Positions 9,736 through 19,179 of a DNA stretch of 64,000 nt are shown here, piece by piece. How positions within the stretch are numbered: the first letter of the stretch is position 1; every line of letters begins with the position of its first letter. Made by a program: the position numbers and the translations under genes. Origin of the DNA: UBA7672 sp963784415 (lineage in GTDB: Bacteria; Pseudomonadota; Alphaproteobacteria; Caulobacterales; Hyphomonadaceae); assembly GCA_963784415.1 (NCBI GenBank), contig CAWARK010000016.1:62001-126000 (forward strand), written 5' to 3'. A model generated the notes under the pieces. That model saw only the letters and a program-made list of their open reading frames with translations, was not told where the DNA came from and made no database searches.

Positions 9736-10651
9736 CTACACGCGTGCAGAACGCCTGTCCGGACGGAACTGCTTTTCGCGCGAATGAGACCGCGCTCTCA
9801 GATCTTCAGCCGGCCATTCTCGACACAGGCTGTGGTGAACGACCAGCGCATCGTGATCGCGTCGCGTCGGCTTCAGCGGCAACTCCGGCTCGTACTGCAC
9901 CCACGCCGCCGGCATCCGGCCGCAGCCACACAAAGCCGAGCTTGCGCCCGATGCCGATCACCGGCGTTGAATCCCACGGCGTCTCGAAGCTCGGCGCATA
10001 GAGCAGCGCGCCCACCTCGCCCTTCCACAGCCGCGCCGCCCACGTGCCGATCGACGATCCCATCACCTCGTAGCCGCGAAACCGCTCGACCAGTTTCTGT
10101 GTCGCCTCGCAATACAGATGCGCCGGATCGCGCAGCAGGCCGAACGTATCATCCATGCCCTTTGGCGCCAGCGGCGCCGGATCCAGCGTCTCGAACTGGT
10201 CGAGCCGCGTGATGCGATGCACACGCGTGGACCCCGGCCGATACCCATAAACCTCGTCAGACGAGATGTCGCCGACATAGGCGGAGATAACCTCGCCTCC
10301 ATCGACCAGCGCCACCATGGTCGAAATGCCGTGGCTCTGACGCCGGATGAAGGCGCGCGTTCCATCAATGGGATCAACCGTGAAATACGCACTCAACGGC
10401 GGCGTCGCCGTCAGCGACAGCGAGTCCTCCTCGCCCAGCACGCCGCATCCCGGGAAGCACTCCGCGAACGTGCGCAGATAGACTTCCTGCGCCGCCTTGT
10501 CGGCCGACGTGAACACGTCGTCCATCGTGCCGCCATAGCTCATCTTGGTGTGCGCTTCGAATGTGGTCCGCTCAGCGCGGATCACCGCCGCCGCCCGCCG
10601 AACCGCCTCTTTCAGGATGCGGCCCACACTGTGACCATTGAGCTGGACCAA
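9736..10651 (-). CDS. inositol monophosphatase family (HisN-like) phosphatase, frameshifted near C-terminus
   Basis: Second phosphatase of the SuhB fold in the window, but of the histidinol-phosphatase-like branch. Key sites: FTSADKAAQE, GVLGEEDS (metal Glu), FTVDPIDGTRAFIRRQ, and the late SFETPWDSTPVIGIGRKLGF, where TPWDSTP replaces the usual WDxAAG. The N-terminal frame runs from ATG 10651 to about 9910; one extra base there moves the frame so that the C-terminus reads WVQYEPELPLKPTRRDHDAL and stops at 9736. Without the correction the tail is an unlikely Ala/Arg-rich string. Substrate cannot be told from sequence; histidinol phosphate or another small phosphomonoester. Confidence 0.75.
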
Positions 10652-10755
10652 GATTTACAGTATCGGAATTGACGCCATCAGACATGAGCAAGCCTCCTCC
10701 CCCTGATATAGGGCGCGGCGCCGTCCATTTCCTCCCGCCCTATCCCTCGCCCGCC

Positions 10756-11091
10756 CTATCCCTCAAACGGCCAGAACGCGCGCACTTCAATCCGCCCGGC
10801 CCGCGCCATCGGATGTTTCGCTGCGATATCGACCGCCTCATCGATGCTGTCGCATTCAAGGATATCGAAGCCGAGGATCACTTCCTTGGCCTCAGCGAAC
10901 GGTCCGTCCGTGACCATCCGCTTGCCGCCGCGCACCCGCACAGTCCGGGCATCGCCCACCGGCCGCAGCCGATCCCCGGTGATGCGCTTGCCTCGCTTTT
11001 CGAGATCATCGACCCACGCCTCGACCTCGCCCTTGGCTTCGGCTTGTCGGTCCGGCTCGCTGTCCGAGCACACGAACATCATGAACTGCAT
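10756..11091 (-). CDS. YCII-related (DGPF-domain) protein
   Basis: A 111-residue protein with the YCII/DGPF hallmarks: MQFMMFVCSDSEP at the start, then KRMVTDGPFAEAKEVILGFDILECDSIDEAVDIAAKHP, ending in the strand RIEVRAFWPFEG. The family has a ferredoxin-like alpha+beta fold and is often found beside ECF sigma factors; none is present here. No export signal. ATG 11091 is the only sensible start. Function unknown. Confidence 0.88.
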   Translation of the reverse strand: MQFMMFVCSDSEPDRQAEAKGEVEAWVDDLEKRGKRITGDRLRPVGDARTVRVRGGKRMVTDGPFAEAKEVILGFDILECDSIDEAVDIAAKHPMARAGRIEVRAFWPFEG

Positions 11092-11241
11092 GGGTTTTTC
11101 CTTCCTCGAAAACCGGAGGACGCACGCGCCATTCCATACCCTACGTTTGCGGCGCAGGAAATTTCACAGCCTGCGCGACGCTGTGTCCGGGCGGCGCCAG
11201 ACGGCTTGTCCGGCGCCCACGACCCGACTACGTCTCACCGC

Positions 11242-11770
11242 ATGCAGCTTCTCCCGCCTCTCCCGCCCCGCTCCACCCTCACCGGCAACGTCGCCCGGGC
11301 GCTCGCCGCGCTGGCGATCATCGTGACGGTCGACCAGCTCACCAAATGGCTAGTCGTCGAGCAGATGAACCTGCGCGAGGTGAAGGCGATCGACGTGATG
11401 CCGTTCTTCAACCTCCGCATGGCGTGGAATCCCGGCGTCAATTTCGGCCTCATGTCGGCCGAGACCGAACTCGGCCGCTGGCTCCTGATCGCCTTTACGG
11501 GAACGATCTCCGTTGTGCTTCTCGCCGCAGCTCTGTGGAGCCGCCGCCCGGTGATTTCCATCGGCCTCGGCATTGCGGCAGGCGGCGCGATCGGCAACCT
11601 GATCGACCGTTTTACCTATGGCGCGGTCGCCGACTTCATCAACATGTCCGGCTCTCGGGATCCACAATCCATGGTCGTTCAACGTCGCCGACATCGCGAT
11701 CTTCGCCGGCTTCGGCCTGCTGCTCTGGCCCGCCCCCAAACCAAGCGCCGACCCGCAACCGACGACCTGA
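11242..11770 (+). CDS. lspA: lipoprotein signal peptidase II (frameshifted)
   Basis: Inner-membrane aspartyl peptidase that cleaves prolipoprotein signal peptides. Four hydrophobic segments are visible (about residues 14-32, 68-88, 91-110, 140-158). Family motifs: VDQLTKWLV after TM1, NPGVNFGLM, GGAIGNLIDRFTYGAVADFI (first catalytic Asp) and NVADIAIFAGFGLLLW (second). Frame 1 ends at NMSG (about 11655) and frame 2 resumes with IHNPWSFNVADIAIF: one extra base. Several predicted lipoproteins in this window are its likely substrates. Converges with the ABC exporter gene 6 bases downstream. Confidence 0.9.
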
Positions 11771-11776
11771 TGAGCC

Positions 11777-13621
11777 TTAGGCGCTCGTGAACTGCATCTC
11801 GGCCAGCTTCGCATAGAGCCCGCCTGCGCGGACAAGGCTCTCATGGTCGCCCTGCTCCACCACGCGGCCCTGATCGAACACGACGATGCGGTTGGCCTTG
11901 CGCACGGTGGCCAGCCTGTGCGCGATCACCAGCGTCGTGCGGCCTTGCGATGCCTGATCCAGCGCCTTCTGCACCAGCCGCTCGTTCGCGGCATCCAGCG
12001 CCGACGTCGCCTCGTCCAGCAGCATCACCGGCGCGCCACGCACCAGCGCCCGCGCGATCGCGATCCGCTGCCGCTCGCCACCTGAAAGCTGCCGCCCCTT
12101 GGCGCCGACCTCAGCGGCCAGTCCTCCGCGCGGTTCGAGGAAGCTGTAAGCCTCCGCCTTCTTCAGCGCCTCGCGCACCTCGTCCTCGCTCGCATCCGTC
12201 CGCCCGAAGCGCACATTGCCCGCCGCATCGCCCGAGAAGATCGGCGCATCCTGCGGCACATAGGCAAAGCGCGCACGCCATTCGGCAGGATCCGTCTCGC
12301 GCGCATCCATGCCATCGAGCGTGACTTCGCCCGTCTGCGGATCGAAGAAGCGCAGCAGCATGCGGAACACGGTCGACTTGCCCGCGCCCGATGGGCCAAC
12401 CAGCGCCACCAGCTCGCCCGGCTTCGCCTCGAAGCTCACATCCCGCAGCGAGGGCCCCTGCGCCTCGGGATAGGCGAACGACACATTCTCCAGCTTCACC
12501 AGTCCCGAAATCTTCGCCGGCATCGGCTTGGGGCTCGGCGGCGCTGCGATATCCGGCCGCTGATCGAGAATCTCGACGCAGCGCACCGCCGCGCCGGACG
12601 CACGCATCGCGTCGCCCATCACTTCGGCTACGGTCGCAAATCCGCCAACGCCGAACACTGCGAGCAGCACGAACTGCATGAACGCGCCCACCGTCATCGC
12701 GCCCGACTGCACTTCCAGCGCGCCGATCCAGATCACGCCCGTCACGCCTGCAAACATCAGCGCGATGATAATGCCGGTCAGCCAAGCCCGAGCGCCGATC
12801 CGCGCCAGCGCCGCTTTGAACGCCAGCTCGATCGCCCCGCGGAAGCGCTGCTCGCGCTCCTTTTCCATGCCATAGGCCTGCACCAGGTCGATCGCGTCGA
12901 TCGTCTCCGTCGCCTCCGCCGCCGCCTCCGCGATCCGGTCCTGCGCATCGACCGACAGTTTCCGCACGCGCCGCCCCATGCCGAGGATCGGCAGGATCAG
13001 CGCCGGCGCGAGGATGAAGAGAATGCCCGTCAGCTTCCACGACGTGATGAACATCAGCACCAGCGCGCCGACAGACGTCACCAGCGAGCGCACCGCCATC
13101 GAGAAGGTCGAGCCGAAGAATGTCTCGATCAGGGTCACGTCGGCAGTAAGCCGCGACACCGCCTCGCCCGTCTTCAGCTTCGAGAAGTACGCCGGCGACA
13201 GCGACATCAGCCGCGCATAGACGTCGCCCCGCAGGTCCGCCGCCAGCCGCTCGCCAAAGCGCGAGAAATAATAGAACCGCACCGCCGAGGCGACGCCGAG
13301 CGCCAGCGCGATCCCGATCATCGCGCCGAAGCCCGCATTGATCATCGCCGGATCGAAACTCTGGAACGCGTTATTGCCCAGCCACTGCACCGGGAAGGTG
13401 ATGGCAAGGTTCAGGACCGCCGCAAGAAACAGGAAGATCACGGCCATGACCGCCGTCGTCCGCTGCCCGGCCACGTAGGGCGCCAGCCGGAACAGCGGCC
13501 GCAGCGAGCGCGACTTGGCCCGGTCAGGGGTATTGTCGCCCCAGCGCTGCGAGCCTGCCGTCCGGTCAAACCCGGCGCCGCCGCTGGGAGAGGGGCTAGG
13601 TGCGCTTGTTCCGTCGCTCAT
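11777..13621 (-). CDS. ABC transporter, fused permease and ATPase (MsbA-like exporter)
   Basis: A 614-residue half-transporter: a polar 50-residue N-terminus, six membrane segments between about 57 and 340, and a nucleotide-binding domain from about 370. ATPase motifs: Walker A GPSGAGKST, Q-loop YVPQDAP, signature LSGGERQRIAIARAL, Walker B VMLLDEATSALD, H-loop IAHRL. It should homodimerise and export a lipid or hydrophobic compound; closest by layout to the ABCB/MsbA group, but the cargo cannot be assigned. Frame is intact over 1.8 kb. Confidence 0.9.
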   Translation of the reverse strand: MSDGTSAPSPSPSGGAGFDRTAGSQRWGDNTPDRAKSRSLRPLFRLAPYVAGQRTTAVMAVIFLFLAAVLNLAITFPVQWLGNNAFQSFDPAMINAGFGAMIGIALALGVASAVRFYYFSRFGERLAADLRGDVYARLMSLSPAYFSKLKTGEAVSRLTADVTLIETFFGSTFSMAVRSLVTSVGALVLMFITSWKLTGILFILAPALILPILGMGRRVRKLSVDAQDRIAEAAAEATETIDAIDLVQAYGMEKEREQRFRGAIELAFKAALARIGARAWLTGIIIALMFAGVTGVIWIGALEVQSGAMTVGAFMQFVLLAVFGVGGFATVAEVMGDAMRASGAAVRCVEILDQRPDIAAPPSPKPMPAKISGLVKLENVSFAYPEAQGPSLRDVSFEAKPGELVALVGPSGAGKSTVFRMLLRFFDPQTGEVTLDGMDARETDPAEWRARFAYVPQDAPIFSGDAAGNVRFGRTDASEDEVREALKKAEAYSFLEPRGGLAAEVGAKGRQLSGGERQRIAIARALVRGAPVMLLDEATSALDAANERLVQKALDQASQGRTTLVIAHRLATVRKANRIVVFDQGRVVEQGDHESLVRAGGLYAKLAEMQFTSA

Positions 13622-13766
13622 ATTGATCCCAAACGCCTGATTTCATGGCCTTCAGCGCACCAGCTTGCCAGCGCGGGCCCGTTCGGGTATGAGCCCCGCT
13701 CCCGAATTCAGCAAGCCGCCCGACGTTAACGTTTGGCCGCCCGCTACAGACGCCAGAGACTTCGCC

Positions 13767-13994
13767 ATGAAGAAAGAAGGCCACCCCGATTATCACTTCG
13801 TTGAAGTGGTGATGACCAACGGCACGCGTTACAAAACGCGCTCGACCGCTGGCAAAGAAGGCCACGTCATCACGCTCGACATCGATCCGAGCACGCACCC
13901 GGCCTGGACCGGCGGCGCTGGCGTCTCGCTGGACCGCGGCGGCCGCCTCTCGCGCTTCAAGGACAAGTTCAAGGGCTTCGTGAAGACGACCTGA
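13767..13994 (+). CDS. rpmE: 50S ribosomal protein L31
   Basis: A 75-residue L31. MKKEGHPDYHFVEVVMTNGTRYKTRST is followed by LDIDPSTHPAWTGG, the classic L31 end of the conserved region. The CxxC zinc cysteines of other bacteria are absent, the C-minus form normal in alphaproteobacteria. The C-terminal extension (SRFKDKFKGF) is basic. Divergent from the ABC exporter; followed by its own terminator. Confidence 0.95.
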   Translation: MKKEGHPDYHFVEVVMTNGTRYKTRSTAGKEGHVITLDIDPSTHPAWTGGAGVSLDRGGRLSRFKDKFKGFVKTT

Positions 13995-14026
13995 GCGACT
14001 TCCAGTTGCCGGTTGCCGATATTTCG

Positions 14027-14062
14027 CAAAGGCCCGCCCTCACCGGCGGGCCTTCTGCTGTG
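14027..14062 (+). terminator. rpmE intrinsic terminator
   Basis: AAGGCCCGCC (14029-14038) pairs perfectly with GGCGGGCCTT (14045-14054) around a 6-base loop, 34 bases after the rpmE stop, followed by CTGCTGT. Confidence 0.75.
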
Positions 14063-14195
14063 CGGTATATAACGGCCCGCCTCACAACGAGCTTGCATCG
14101 CACTGGAATGGGGCATTCTCTGGCTCGCGGAACTTGAGCGGCGCCATCGCGTGCGGCGGACGCCGTCCTCCGACGATGACCCGGGGGAGCGAAGG

Positions 14196-15932
14196 ATGGT
14201 CGCTGCGACGAGAGACCGGCTGGATCCAAAAGGACCCAGCTTCCGAGAGCTTTTCACGCCGAAGCTGGTTACGGTGCTGCGAGAAGGCTATGGCCTCAAG
14301 CACCTGCAGGCCGATGCGTTGGCGGGGCTCACGGTGGCGATTGTCGCGCTGCCGCTATCGATGGCGATTGCGATCGCTTCAGGCGCAACGCCGGCACAGG
14401 GCCTCTACACCTCCGTCATCGGCGGCTTCCTCGTGTCGCTTCTCGGCGGCAGCCGATTCCAGATTGGCGGACCGGCCGGTGCCTTCATCGTCCTCGTAGC
14501 GGCGACCGTCCACGCCTATGGGATGGACGGGTTGCTCCTCGCAACCATTCTTGCCGGCGTCATGTTGATCCTGATCGGGCTCCTGCAGCTCGGCTCCTAC
14601 ATCAAGTTCATCCCCTACCCCGTCACGGTGGGTTTCACGACGGGAATCGCCGTGATCATCGCCACGAGCCAGGTCAAGGACCTGCTTGGGCTTACGCTCG
14701 CCGGCCCCGATCCCGCCGAACTGACGGACAAGATTCCCGCGCTGTGGGCGGCGCTTCCATCTTTCCAGCCGACGGCGTTCGCAATCGCCCTTGGCGTCAT
14801 CGCGTCCATCTTCACTGTTCGCAGGTTCAGGCCCGCCTGGCCGGCAATGCTGATCGCCGTGGCGGGCGCCGCGATTATCTGTGCCGTCTTCCACCTGCCC
14901 GTAGAGACCATCGGCAGCCGCTTCGGAGGAATTCCGGCCGCCCTGCCGTTTCCCGCGCTACCCGCCATCTCGTTGGAAAAGGTGCAGGCTGTGCTGCCTA
15001 GCGCAGTCTCCTTCGCCCTGCTGGGCTCGATCGAATCGCTGCTCTCTGCCGTGGTTGCGGACGGCATGACGGGGCGCCGCCACCGCTCCAACTGTGAGCT
15101 TGTGGCTCAGGGCGTTGCCAACATCGGCTCCGGCCTGTTCGGCGGCATCTGTGTGACCGGCACGATCGCCCGCACCGCAACCAATGTCCGCGCGGGCGCA
15201 CACGGACCGGTGTCCGGTATGCTGCACGCCGTCTTCCTGTTGCTGTTCATCCTCGTGGCAGCGCCGCTGGCCAGTTACATCCCGCTTGCCAGCCTTGCCG
15301 GGGTCCTGATGGTCGTCTGCTGGAACATGGCGGAAAAGCAGGCGTTCGCGACCTTGCTTCGCGTTTCGCGTGGCGATGCGCTGGTGCTGCTGGTCACCTT
15401 CGGGCTGACAATCTTCCGAAACCTGACGGAGGCAATCCTAGTCGGCTTCGCGCTTGGCTCCGTTCTGTTCATTCATCGGATGTCAAAGGCGACGGCGATC
15501 GAAACGCAGATACCTCTAGTCACCGAGGACGAGCCCGACGCCCCGGGCGACCGGCGTCCGCCCTATGATCCTGCCACCATCACCACTACGGATGCCGTCA
15601 TCCTACGAATTTCCGGCGCCTTCTTCTTCGGAGCAACCGCATCGATCGGGGCAGCCTTCGATCGCGTCGCCGACAGGCAGAAAGCCCTCGTCATCGACCT
15701 GTCTTCCGTTCCCTTCCTCGACTCGAGCGGCGCCCACACGATCGAGCTGCTCGCGGCAAAGGCGCACAGGAAAGGCGTGCCGATCTATCTGACGGGGACG
15801 TCGCACGCGATGCGGCAGGAACTATTCGGTCACGGACTAAAGCCGCCGCTCGTCCACTACGATAGAACGGTCGAAACCGCGCTCCACCGCATCAGGCAGC
15901 CGACGCTTGACGGCTCTCAGGGCCCGGCCTAG
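14196..15932 (+). CDS. SulP-family anion transporter with STAS domain
   Basis: A 578-residue inner-membrane transporter. About 10-12 hydrophobic segments from residue 40 to 400, including the SulP signatures AGLTVAIVALPLSMAIAIASG, GFLVSLLGGSRFQIGGPAGAF and, late, NIGSGLFGGICVTGTIARTATNVRAGA; then a cytosolic STAS domain (VILRISGAFFFGATA, LVIDLSSVPFLDSSGAHTIELL, about 460-560). Likely imports sulfate or bicarbonate; the family does not decide which. I chose ATG 14196 because GGAGCGAAGG precedes it at good spacing; an upstream in-frame start at 14151 lacks one. Synonymous codon choice looks less strongly biased to C/G than in neighbouring genes, a weak hint of transfer. Stop overlaps rcdA stop by 4 bases. 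Confidence 0.88.
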   Translation: MVAATRDRLDPKGPSFRELFTPKLVTVLREGYGLKHLQADALAGLTVAIVALPLSMAIAIASGATPAQGLYTSVIGGFLVSLLGGSRFQIGGPAGAFIVLVAATVHAYGMDGLLLATILAGVMLILIGLLQLGSYIKFIPYPVTVGFTTGIAVIIATSQVKDLLGLTLAGPDPAELTDKIPALWAALPSFQPTAFAIALGVIASIFTVRRFRPAWPAMLIAVAGAAIICAVFHLPVETIGSRFGGIPAALPFPALPAISLEKVQAVLPSAVSFALLGSIESLLSAVVADGMTGRRHRSNCELVAQGVANIGSGLFGGICVTGTIARTATNVRAGAHGPVSGMLHAVFLLLFILVAAPLASYIPLASLAGVLMVVCWNMAEKQAFATLLRVSRGDALVLLVTFGLTIFRNLTEAILVGFALGSVLFIHRMSKATAIETQIPLVTEDEPDAPGDRRPPYDPATITTTDAVILRISGAFFFGATASIGAAFDRVADRQKALVIDLSSVPFLDSSGAHTIELLAAKAHRKGVPIYLTGTSHAMRQELFGHGLKPPLVHYDRTVETALHRIRQPTLDGSQGPA

Positions 15933-16474
15933 CGCCGCCAGACGCTCAGCGGATCGAAGGCGCCGCCTTCGGCTGCGCGGCGCAGACGGTCGATCTGCTT
16001 CATCACATGGTTCTCGACCGGCTGCGGCGTTTCCGAATACAGCGCCGCGTCAAAACGCCAGACGCGCTCGTAGAGACCGCGCGAGCGATCGACCAGCGCC
16101 ATCAGTTGCGCCGGCATCGTGGCGCGATCGACGGGGTGCGGCTCGCCGGGTTTGGAAATGCGGTATTTCTCGTCGCCCGCCTCTTCGACCTTCATGTCCT
16201 TCTCGCGGACGGCGCGTTGCACCACCAGCCAGGACGCGGCCTGCATCAGGCGCGTGGTGACTTCCATGCTTTCGGCGGCGTAGACGAGCGCGAGTTCGCG
16301 GTTCAGCTTGCGGCTGTCGGTGCGGCCGGGGCCATCGAGATAGCTCGCGGCTTCCTCAACCAGCGTCATGCCTTCCTTGAACAGCCGGTCGAACATCTCC
16401 GAACCGGCGAATTCGGTGACCCGCTGTTTCCAGTGATCTGGAACCGGATCGGAAGAAAACATCGCGTCGCGCAT
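15929..16474 (-). CDS. rcdA: RcdA-like protein (DUF1465)
   Basis: A 181-residue cytosolic helical protein. The DUF1465 signature is clear: EMFDRLFKEGMTLVEEAASYLDGPGRTDSRKL, then YAAESMEVTTRLMQAASWLVVQRAV. In Caulobacter crescentus the DUF1465 protein RcdA is an adaptor that helps ClpXP degrade the cell-cycle regulator CtrA at the pole. Homology is strong; that the role is conserved here is inference, supported by trcR two genes away. Converges on the SulP gene with a 4-base overlap. Confidence 0.85.
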   Translation of the reverse strand: MRDAMFSSDPVPDHWKQRVTEFAGSEMFDRLFKEGMTLVEEAASYLDGPGRTDSRKLNRELALVYAAESMEVTTRLMQAASWLVVQRAVREKDMKVEEAGDEKYRISKPGEPHPVDRATMPAQLMALVDRSRGLYERVWRFDAALYSETPQPVENHVMKQIDRLRRAAEGGAFDPLSVWRR

Positions 16475-16645
16475 TAGTCCCTCAAACTACTCGTCCCGGG
16501 CCGCAGTCCCTCGGAGGACTTTGCGCTGCCTTGATGAAGGCAATCCCAATATGACGTCCGGTTCCACGCAAGTCCCTTGCCGTTGCAATGAAACGGCATT
16601 CTGCAGCAATTTCATCAGCTTGTCGTCAGCTAGTCGTCAGCCGGC

Positions 16646-16822
16646 TCAGGATTTGAAGAACGCAGCCTCGGCAGCCTTTCGCGTCGCTTCCTTTTTCACG
16701 ATCATGGCTTCGCAGGCGGAAATGTCGCCCTTGAGGGTCTCGATCCGGTCTTTCAGCTCCTGGATCGACATGTCGTCCAGACCACGTTTTACAACCCTTA
16801 TCGGCTCTTCGTCGAACGTCAC
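16646..16822 (-). CDS. DUF1192 small coiled-coil protein
   Basis: A 58-residue protein starting at GTG 16822 (VTFDEEPIRVV). The body, LDDMSIQELKDRIETLKGDI to AAEAAFFKS, is one amphipathic helix with heptad-like spacing and ends in the AEAFFKS-type tail typical of DUF1192. Family function unknown. The open frame extends upstream, but no start upstream gives the family's normal length. Divergent from the quinone oxidoreductase gene, a neighbourhood commonly seen in alphaproteobacteria. Confidence 0.78.
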   Translation of the reverse strand: MTFDEEPIRVVKRGLDDMSIQELKDRIETLKGDISACEAMIVKKEATRKAAEAAFFKS

Positions 16823-16928
16823 GGCCACGCCTCCCAGGCTCTTTGCGTCGCGCCCCGCCCCTGCTTGACCGCGTGGCCTGCACGCGCGCAAGTCAGCCCG
16901 CCCCTTACGTTCATGATTAAAGCGCGGG

Positions 16929-17918
16929 ATGCCCGAAATGTCGAACCTGATGATGACTGCGGTGAAGTCCGTTGTGGGAGAAAAACTCACCCTGCACGAA
17001 ATCGGGAAGCCCTCGCCCGGACCGGCGCAGGTTCTCATCAAGGTTCACGCAGCGGGCGTAAATCGTCCCGACCTCATCCAGCGCGCCGGCCGCTATCCGC
17101 CGCCCCCGGGCGCCCCTGATACGCTGGGCCTTGAAGTCGCTGGCGAAATCGAAGCCGTAGGCCAAGGCGTCACGCGCTGGAAGGCGGGCGACAGGGTCTG
17201 CGCGCTGGTGCCTGGCGGCGGCTATGCCCAATACGCGCTGGCGCATGAAGGCTCAGCCATGCCCCTGCCCGCGCCGCTCACCTATGTGGAGGCTGCCGGC
17301 CTGCCCGAAACCGTCCTGACCGTCTGGAACAATGTCTTCCACATGGCTCAGCTGAAGCCCGGCGAGGCCTTCCTCGTCCACGGCGGCGGCAGCGGCATCG
17401 GCACAACGGCGATCCAGCTCGCGAAGGCCTGGGGCGCAACGGTCTACGCCACCGCCGGCACGGAAGAAAAATGCAGCCTCTGCGAGAGCCTCGGGGCCAA
17501 ACGCGCCATCAACTACAAGACCGAGGATTTCGAGGCGATCGTGCGCGATGCCGGCGGCGTCGATGTCGTCCTCGACATGGTCGGCAAGCCGTATTTCGAG
17601 AAGAACCTCACCATCCTCAATGATCTCGGCCGCCTCTGCTACATCGCCTTCCTGCAGGGCTCGCGCATCGAGGGCGACCTCACCCGGCTCATGCTGAAAC
17701 GGATTTCCGTCTCCGGCTCGACGCTGCGGATCCGGACCGACGCCCACAAGGCGATGCTGGCAGAGGGCGTCGTCAAAAATGTCTGGCCGTGGATCGCCGC
17801 GGGCAAATTCCGGCCCCAGGTCAGCGGGGTTTTCCCCCTGGCCGAAGCGGACGCCGCCCACGCAAAAATGGAGACCGCGGACCATGCCGGGAAAATAATT
17901 CTGCAGGTTGTCGCCTAG
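16929..17918 (+). CDS. NAD(P)H:quinone oxidoreductase, zinc-free MDR superfamily (PIG3-like)
   Basis: A 329-residue cytosolic reductase. GroES-like N-domain (HAAGVNRPDLIQRAGRYPPPPGAPDTLGLEVAGEI, residues about 40-75) and Rossmann domain with nucleotide motif VHGGGSGIGTTAIQLAK (about 146-162). The zinc-ligand cysteine/histidine set of alcohol dehydrogenases is missing, as expected for quinone oxidoreductases of the PIG3/TIGR02824 type. Likely one- or two-electron quinone reduction; physiological substrate unknown. The frame begins at ATG 16929 (MPEMSNLMM); ATG at 16938 is an alternative. Confidence 0.88.
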   Translation: MPEMSNLMMTAVKSVVGEKLTLHEIGKPSPGPAQVLIKVHAAGVNRPDLIQRAGRYPPPPGAPDTLGLEVAGEIEAVGQGVTRWKAGDRVCALVPGGGYAQYALAHEGSAMPLPAPLTYVEAAGLPETVLTVWNNVFHMAQLKPGEAFLVHGGGSGIGTTAIQLAKAWGATVYATAGTEEKCSLCESLGAKRAINYKTEDFEAIVRDAGGVDVVLDMVGKPYFEKNLTILNDLGRLCYIAFLQGSRIEGDLTRLMLKRISVSGSTLRIRTDAHKAMLAEGVVKNVWPWIAAGKFRPQVSGVFPLAEADAAHAKMETADHAGKIILQVVA

Positions 17919-17956
17919 TGCCTTGATTCCGAGGGGTAGGGACCCCGGAAAGAAGG

Positions 17957-18060
17957 TTCACAATTGGGAAAACCTGAATTATATCAGCGACGCTCAGGAC
18001 TACTTCCCATTCTCGACAATCCGAGAAACCCGGCCCTAAGCGCCGGGTTTTTGCTTTTTC
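17957..18060 (+). ncRNA. candidate small RNA or trcR leader with promoter and terminator
   Basis: A promoter-like pair TTCACA (17957-17962) and TATATC (17980-17985) with 17-base spacing would start a transcript near 17991. It is followed by hairpin TCTCG (18011-18015)/CGAGA (18022-18026) and by AAACCCGGC (18026-18034)/GCCGGGTTT (18042-18050) ending in TTGCTTTTTC, a textbook intrinsic terminator. This would make an RNA of about 65 bases ending 20 bases before the trcR start. It could be an independent sRNA or an attenuator of trcR. Confidence 0.5.
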
Positions 18061-18080
18061 AGAACTACGAGGCGCGACCC

Positions 18081-18786
18081 ATGGCTAAAATCCTCATGCC
18101 GAAAGCGACGGCCGTCTGGCTGATCGACAACACCACGCTGACCTTCGAACAGATCGCGGAATTCTGCGAACTGCACCCGCTCGAGGTGAAGGGCATCGCG
18201 GATGGCGAGGTTGCCGAAAACATGCGCGGCGCAGACCCCGTCGCTTCGGGCGAACTGACCCGCGAGGAAATCGGCAAGGGCGAGCTCGACAAGACCTACA
18301 CGCTCCAGATGCCGCCGCTGAAACACGCCAACGTGCCGGAAGCCAAGAAGAAGGGCGCCCGTTTCACGCCCGTCTCGCGCCGCAAGGATCGCCCGGACGC
18401 CATCGCCTGGTTCCTGCAAACACCACCCGGAAGTGACCGACGCGCAGATCTCGAAACTGATCGGCACCACCAAGTCGACCATCGATAGCGTGCGCTCGCG
18501 CCAGCACTGGAATGCGCCGAACCTCAAGCCGGTCGACCCGGTGACGCTGGGCCTTGTCTCGCAGATCGAGCTCGACGCCATCGTCACGCGCGCCGCCAGC
18601 AAGAAATCGCAGGCCCGCGACGAGCATGACGTCCGCATGGCCGGCCCGACCCTGCGCAAGGTCGTGACGCCCGCTCCGACCGCCGCTGACGAAGCCACGG
18701 CTGACGGCGAAGAACGTCCGCGCGGCAACATCACCGCCGAGCAGCTGTTCGCCAACTTCGGCAAGAACAAGGACGGCGCGGAGTAA
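18081..18786 (+). CDS. trcR: cell-cycle transcriptional regulator TrcR homologue (DUF1013), frameshifted
   Basis: About 235 residues. N-terminal winged/helical part MAKILMPKATAVWLIDNTTLTFEQIAEF with a helix-turn-helix-like TFEQIAEFCELHPLEVKGIADGE, then DAIAWFL; after one extra base near 18420 the frame resumes with HHPEVTDAQISKLIGTTKSTIDSVRSRQHWNAPNLKPVDPVTLGLVSQIELD, the most conserved stretch of DUF1013. The C-terminus (NITAEQLFANFGKNK) is also intact. DUF1013 proteins are annotated as TrcR, a transcriptional regulator linked to the Caulobacter cell cycle. The hairpin unit directly upstream may control it. Confidence 0.85.
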
Positions 18787-18798
18787 TCCTCGCGGTAC

Positions 18799-19179
18799 CT
18801 AGTCTTCCATCGGATAGGCCGGGCCATCATCGCCCGCCCGTCCGCCCGCTGCGCCGTTCGCGGCAAAGACAGGATCAGCAGCCGCCATCGGCGTCTGTCC
18901 GCCGGCCAGTTGCACGATCATGTCCAGCCGATCCTGCGAGCGATGCAGCACGACAAGCATGTCGGCGAGAATCCGCAGGCCGAGCCAGATGCCGAAGGGC
19001 AGCGCAATTCCTGCGGCAAGCTGCATCGCTGCGGCTGCATAATAACCGGCCGCCACACTGGCGACCGCGATCACCAGCATCACCGCGGAACTCAGCGCCA
19101 GGAAGACGCCCACCGTTCCGAGCGCCGAGCGCAAAAGCGCCGGCGACAAAGACTTCTCATTCTCCCAGACGCCACGCAT
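18799..19179 (-). CDS. small membrane protein, two transmembrane segments
   Basis: A 126-residue protein of unknown family. Two hydrophobic helices (TVGVFLALSSAVMLVIAVASVAAG, about 22-46, broken here for reading, and AAMQLAAGIALPFGIWLGLRI, about 50-70), then RILADMLVVLHRSQDRLDMI and a Gly/Ala-rich tail ending AYPMED. The R-x3-(E/D)-x4-L pattern after the second helix recalls DUF4282 proteins, but the match is weak. Converges with trcR 12 bases beyond its stop. Confidence 0.6.
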   Translation of the reverse strand: MRGVWENEKSLSPALLRSALGTVGVFLALSSAVMLVIAVASVAAGYYAAAAMQLAAGIALPFGIWLGLRILADMLVVLHRSQDRLDMIVQLAGGQTPMAAADPVFAANGAAGGRAGDDGPAYPMED

